Source of the DNA: Nematostella vectensis
Taxonomy: Eukaryota > Cnidaria > Anthozoa > Actiniaria > Edwardsiidae
Assembly: GCF_932526225.1 (NCBI RefSeq)
Contig: NC_064040.1
Coordinates: 8,637,865 to 8,701,864 of the forward strand
Length of the DNA stretch: 64,000 bases
Direction: 5' to 3'
Shown here: piece by piece, positions 59,609 to 64,000 of the stretch
How the letters are laid out: every line of letters begins with the position of its first letter
How positions within the stretch are numbered: position 1 is the first letter of the stretch
Translations under genes and position numbers: made by a program
Notes under the pieces: generated by a model
Database searches by the model: none
What the model was told of the DNA's origin: nothing
Seen by the model: the letters and a program-made list of their open reading frames with translations, nothing else

Positions 59609-62029
59609 GAGCTTCTTGGAAAGCTTGAGCCTTTGATTTTTCAAACAAGCTGCCCGTATGAGAGAGCGGCGGGCGAACGACTGGCTGTTACCCTCAGATT
59701 TCTGGCAACCGGCGAATCATATTAGAGCCTCCAATATCAGTTTCGAATCAGTGCTCCATCTCTGTCGATAATTATTCCAGAAGTATGCAGAGCAATACTT
59801 CTTGTTTTGAAAGACGAGTACTTTTCCTGTCCCCGCAACCCTGAGGAATGGCGTCTCATCGCCGACTGATTCAGGGATCGTTGGCAACTACCCAACTGCG
59901 TAGGCGCTGCAGACGGAAAACGCATCCGTATATTGCATCCACGTAACTCTGGGTCCGAATTCTATAACTACAAAGGCTTTTACAGCATTGTTTTAATGGC
60001 TGTAGCTGACGCGGATTACAGGTTCATTTACTGTGATGTCGGGTGTCAAGGAAGGATCAGTGATGGAAGGGTATTGAAGAATACTTCATTCTTGCAATCA
60101 TATGTTCAAGGTAATTTTTCAATAACACTATTAATAAACCGTATATCAATTTATTTCAAGTTTTGACACCCAATATTAGGGTGGCATATGACAGTAAATA
60201 ATTACCATTTGAAAAATTATAAGGACTATTTCTAAAACTAAAATTACGATTTTGCCAAAACTTTATACTACTTGGCCAAGTAAAAATAAACAAACGTTTC
60301 CCATCCCCGCCTGCGTCTTTTGGGGGGGCTGCTTCAAATTGTTTCTTATTTGTTATTTTTAACCAAAAGCCTATAAAACAAGAAACAACTTGTGCTACTG
60401 ACTTTGAAAAACTTGCAGAAGAACTAGAAACTTTAGTTTCAGTAATATATGACTTGCGAGTTGTGTTTATTAATAAATATTTCATGTTTCACCTCAGAAT
60501 CACAGAAAACTCCTATTATCTCTTGGGAAAAATGTAAATACACTGCATCATTGACATAGAGAAACTACATAATTGCAAATAATAAAAATTCAGGAAATGA
60601 AATAAAAAGCCACCCGCCCTGTCAATTTTTTTTAGAAATCCGGGCTGGAAACACTAGTTTATTTTACTTGGCCTTACACAGAGTTCCATGCACAAAATCA
60701 TGAAGTGACTTTAGCTCAATTCCAAACTGTCTTACTCCTGGTAGTGTCTTGTGATTGGCCAACATAGAATTTATTTTCATAGCGGTGCTTAGAAATGTAG
60801 TGGCCCATGCTAGGGAAAGTAGAATATAGTTTGCATGCTTGAGGTTGAGTGGTATACAATCATGTGCTGCCAAACCGAGGGGTACTCAAAGTAGAAACAT
60901 GACAGTGAGTTCAGACATACTTGGGGGGGGGGGGGGGTAGGGGTGTATGATTCTCAATTTGGGCATTTTAGGGGTTGAAAAGTCTGATGGTATTGTCATA
61001 TAGCCATCATGCAACACATGATTCTTTTCAATATGCTGAAGCTATTGCAAATAATAAAAATTCAGGAAATGAAATAAAACATCTTAATATAACATCTTAA
61101 AAATCAATATCTTTTGGGGGTATGAAAAAGTGGAAACATTGTAAAATGGTGGTAATGTTAAGCACCATTGGACCACCCCCAGTCATGTTTTACTTGAGTA
61201 CCCACCTGCTAGAGGCTACCATTAAGCTATCCTTGTATTCTGATGGAACCATTCTGATTGGCTGTATTTTCTATGGCATATGGTAGAAATTAACATAAAA
61301 TTAAGATGTCACTGGGTTCCCTATACAACCAACCACAAGTCAGTAAATAGCTTATTTATGTTTCTTATCAAAAAAACAATGTCATTTGGGAAAGTTTTAA
61401 TTTATACATCCACACAAGAATTCAGACCAAGGGCAGAGTGCAGAAACAGTTAGTTGTACACTTCGTACTGTCAATATACTGATGCAAATGTACCATGACA
61501 GCATATGTTATTACTAATCATAATTGCGATTTCTATTTTTCAGGCACTCTCGGATTACCTGGGCCGTCCATGCTACCGTTACCTCAAGACTGTGTTTGGA
61601 ATGCCTCATATTCTGAGCCAGTGCCTCATTTCTTTGTGGGAGATGATGCTTTTCCTCTTGAAACAACATCATGAGACCCTATGGCCAGAGAAATCTCACA
61701 GAAGAACAGAGGATCTTCAACTACAGAATTTCACGGACCCGCCGCATAAGTGAAAATGTGTTTGGAATTTTTGCCAGCAGATTTAGAGTGTTCCTGTCAA
61801 CATTATGTGTAAGCCAGATAGTGCAGTTGATATAGTGTTAGCAGCATTGACACTCCACAACTATCTGAGGTTAACAATTCCAGGGAGATATACCCCACCA
61901 GGGTCTACTGACACAGAGAGTGATAATGGAGAGCTAAGCCAAGGTACTTGGAGAGATGATGTGAAGGAGAGCCCATTTGCTGTCATCCCAAAGCTGAGGA
62001 TGTTCGAGATCTGCTATGTAGATATGTGA
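59609..62029 (+). pseudogene. Harbinger (DDE_Tnp_4/HARBI1-type) transposase, decayed
   Basis: Two exons are visible, 59609-60110 (caag|gtaatt donor) and 61544 onward (tttttcag acceptor). Exon 1 reads ERLAVTLRFLATGES, the first catalytic Asp in [33 protein letters not shown] and the second Asp in [13 protein letters not shown]. Exon 2 carries VGDDAFPL and the Glu-bearing SENVFGIFASRFRVF in another frame, then VLAALTLHNYLR. In-frame stops at 59723 and 59867 and frame shifts after 61640 show it is inactive. Family transposases cut and paste the element through its terminal repeats. Confidence 0.88.
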
Positions 62030-63343
62030 ATGGTCCTGGACAAGTTCCCTGGCAATGGCGGATACTCTTGTAAAGAGTGGAATGGGCAATTCCACATGAG
62101 ATATGCTAAAATACTATTTTTTCAAACATGCTATAGTGTGAATCTATATAGATACCAGCAAAGATAAATACTTGAAGGGTCCAAAAAAAGATTGACAAAC
62201 TTTATTTTGAGCCACGCCCACTTCAGGGGGGTCGACATAGTAAGTGCATTAACAGCCATGCAAACTGTTAAGTTAACAGTAATGTTTAAATGTAGCTGCA
62301 AACAGGCTATAGACTGTTTTTACATGTCCAATTGTTATTAATTATCATAACCAATGGCATTAGAATTTAAAGAAACATTTTTTTTAGAATATGTTGGTTC
62401 TCATCAATTTTCTAAGTATTTTGTTATAACATATGTGACATGTAATGTCCGTAACAAAAAAGTGTATTTTTTTAAAACCAAGGCTAAAATTCAAACCCCC
62501 CAGTCATGTCTTTTATACTGTTCTTTTAGATTGTTAGTAGCATTAGATTGGATATAAATATCTTGAATCAACTCAATTGACTATCATTAAAAATTAAATA
62601 AAAAATAAGTAATGTCTGTAACGTAATCTTGGAATATGATGATTACTTTTCAAACAGCAGTAAGGAAAAGTTGTAAAATGTCATATGAATGTAATGTCCG
62701 TAAAGGTGGAATTGTAAAATTTCCAAACAAGACTATGATCTTGAAATTTGAGAAACATGGTATTTACACAATGTGAACAATCATCTGTTCCGGTATTAGA
62801 GAGGGATCTCACCCAGTATTTTCAAGAGGGTATTATTTATTAGTTCATTATGCACAGTCTTGTGATGTTTCACTGTTTTGACCTGACAATTTGTCTGGGA
62901 TGGAAATGATGTTATTTACTTATAGAAATATAACTGTCATCTGGCAAATGTTTACCTCTGATGTGCTTTGGCTTTAGTGTCAACGCACCATTAGAAGCAG
63001 TATTACCTGGTTTTGAGGATTGCTTGAAAAAACATTTCCAGATTTTTGCTTAACAATGCAAGTTAATAATGAGACTTCTCAGATTAATTGTTTAATAAAT
63101 ATATTAGAGTAATATGATATATTTTGTAAACTTATTATGTATTATATGAATACATGCAATGATGTAAAAGGGGCTGCATAATACCCAGATTACCATAAAT
63201 AAAGTTTGATATTTTGGAAACATACATGTGCTTTCATCATTACGACAATATTACAATAAGCATAATGTAAAATGATATGCTAATGTAAATCTGAAAACTG
63301 TATGGTTGAGAGTGCCTGCCTTGGTGTGGCGGCATCATGGATT
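62030..63343. other. Interior of the Harbinger element between its two genes
   Basis: AT-rich, with no further coding sequence recognised. Several taatgtccgtaa-like motifs recur (62440, 62610, 62690). Confidence 0.4.
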
Positions 63344-64000
63344 TTACAATGCTCTGCTGAATTTCTCCTTTCTGCCGAAGGAGTCGTCAGCATCATTCAC
63401 TGCATGGGGACGTTTCAGTTCAGCTAACCAACTGACAAGAAGCTCGTCCTCAATGCCAACAGAGGCAGCTGCCTTTCTTTTTTTAGGGGGGTTGTTTTTT
63501 CCTGAAAACAAAACACTTTATTAGGCACTACTAGATTGTCAGTCAGAGAAGATTTACATACTGTTATTTGTCAGGACCACATCAGTTTTTTAGACATCCT
63601 ACCCCCCCCCCCCCCGACATAAACACACAATATAATACATCAAGTATGTTTATCAATCCCGACACAATATGCTCTGATTGGTCCAAAGCTATGCTCTATT
63701 TCACTGATAAACTTTCTCTTTCACTTGGTGGTAATGGTATAACAATAACGTAATGAAAATACTTTTGCGGGCACTAACCTTAAAAACACAGGATAGCTCT
63801 TCATCCACTATCGGTATTGCTGCACTACCTCCAGACTCCCCCAGCAATGACATCTACAGAATCCTCATCCATGTTACTGGCTGTTTTTCTTGGCGTTATA
63901 TTGTCTCCCAGAAACTGAAGTGACGTATAAAATGGCCATTTGCATCTGTAGACATCCCTCGAAGCACTGCCACTTCTCCTGCTACTTCTCTCCTTCCCTA
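63344..64000 (-). pseudogene. MADF/Myb-SANT-like DNA-binding protein of the Harbinger element, partial and frameshifted
   Basis: The minus strand has a last exon at 63501-63344 reading PPKKRKAAASVGIEDELLVS and DADDSFGRKEKFSRAL, then a stop. An upstream exon from beyond the window to 63779 contains YRCKWPFYTSLQFLGD and TPRKTASNMDEDSVDV, which resembles the end of a MADF domain. The frame breaks between the two parts of that exon. Harbinger elements typically carry such a second gene beside the transposase, and here the two are convergent. The 5' part lies beyond the right edge. Confidence 0.65.

Overview
The window looks like nuclear DNA of an early-branching animal, most likely a sea anemone or close cnidarian (inference). 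It is AT-rich, has many small GT-AG introns, clear animal genes (a CARD caspase, EXOG, SDCCAG8, STPG4), and many short inverted-repeat elements and minisatellites. No sequence search was run. Gene names rest on protein motifs and remembered family sequences, and exon borders were placed by hand from reading frame and splice consensus.

Layout, left to right. 0.4-4.1 kb: a seven-exon STPG4-like gene (+). 5.8-6.9 kb: a two-exon secreted peptide precursor (+). 9.4-12.3 kb: a two-exon CARD caspase (+) whose intron holds a 1-kb inverted-repeat element. 12.9-15.7 kb: a large 30-bp minisatellite. 16.4-25.4 kb: a minus-strand type II membrane collagen-like gene, apparently with two alternative first exons, each encoding its own cytoplasmic tail and membrane helix. 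27.6-29.5 kb: EXOG (-), head to head with SDCCAG8 (+, 29.7-44.9 kb, 19 exons). SDCCAG8 introns carry a 5'-truncated R4/Dong-like retrotransposon inside a TAA repeat, other transposon debris and several minisatellites. 45.3-53.0 kb: two divergently transcribed paralogous genes for secreted coiled-coil proteins with an unrecognised Cys-rich C-terminal domain. 53.8 kb: a Harbinger-like MITE. 57.0-58.1 kb: a second secreted peptide precursor (-). 59.6-64 kb: a decayed Harbinger transposon with transposase and MADF-like remnants in convergent orientation.

Two patterns stand out. First, the peptide genes at opposite ends of the window share one plan: signal peptide, a single predicted amidated peptide straight after it, a phase-0 intron, then a tail with the motif I-C-x-A-A-x4-C-x-Q. 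They look like members of one peptide family. Second, between 37 and 53 kb most minisatellites start or end exactly at exon-intron junctions, and several repeat units contain copies of the authentic splice donor or acceptor.
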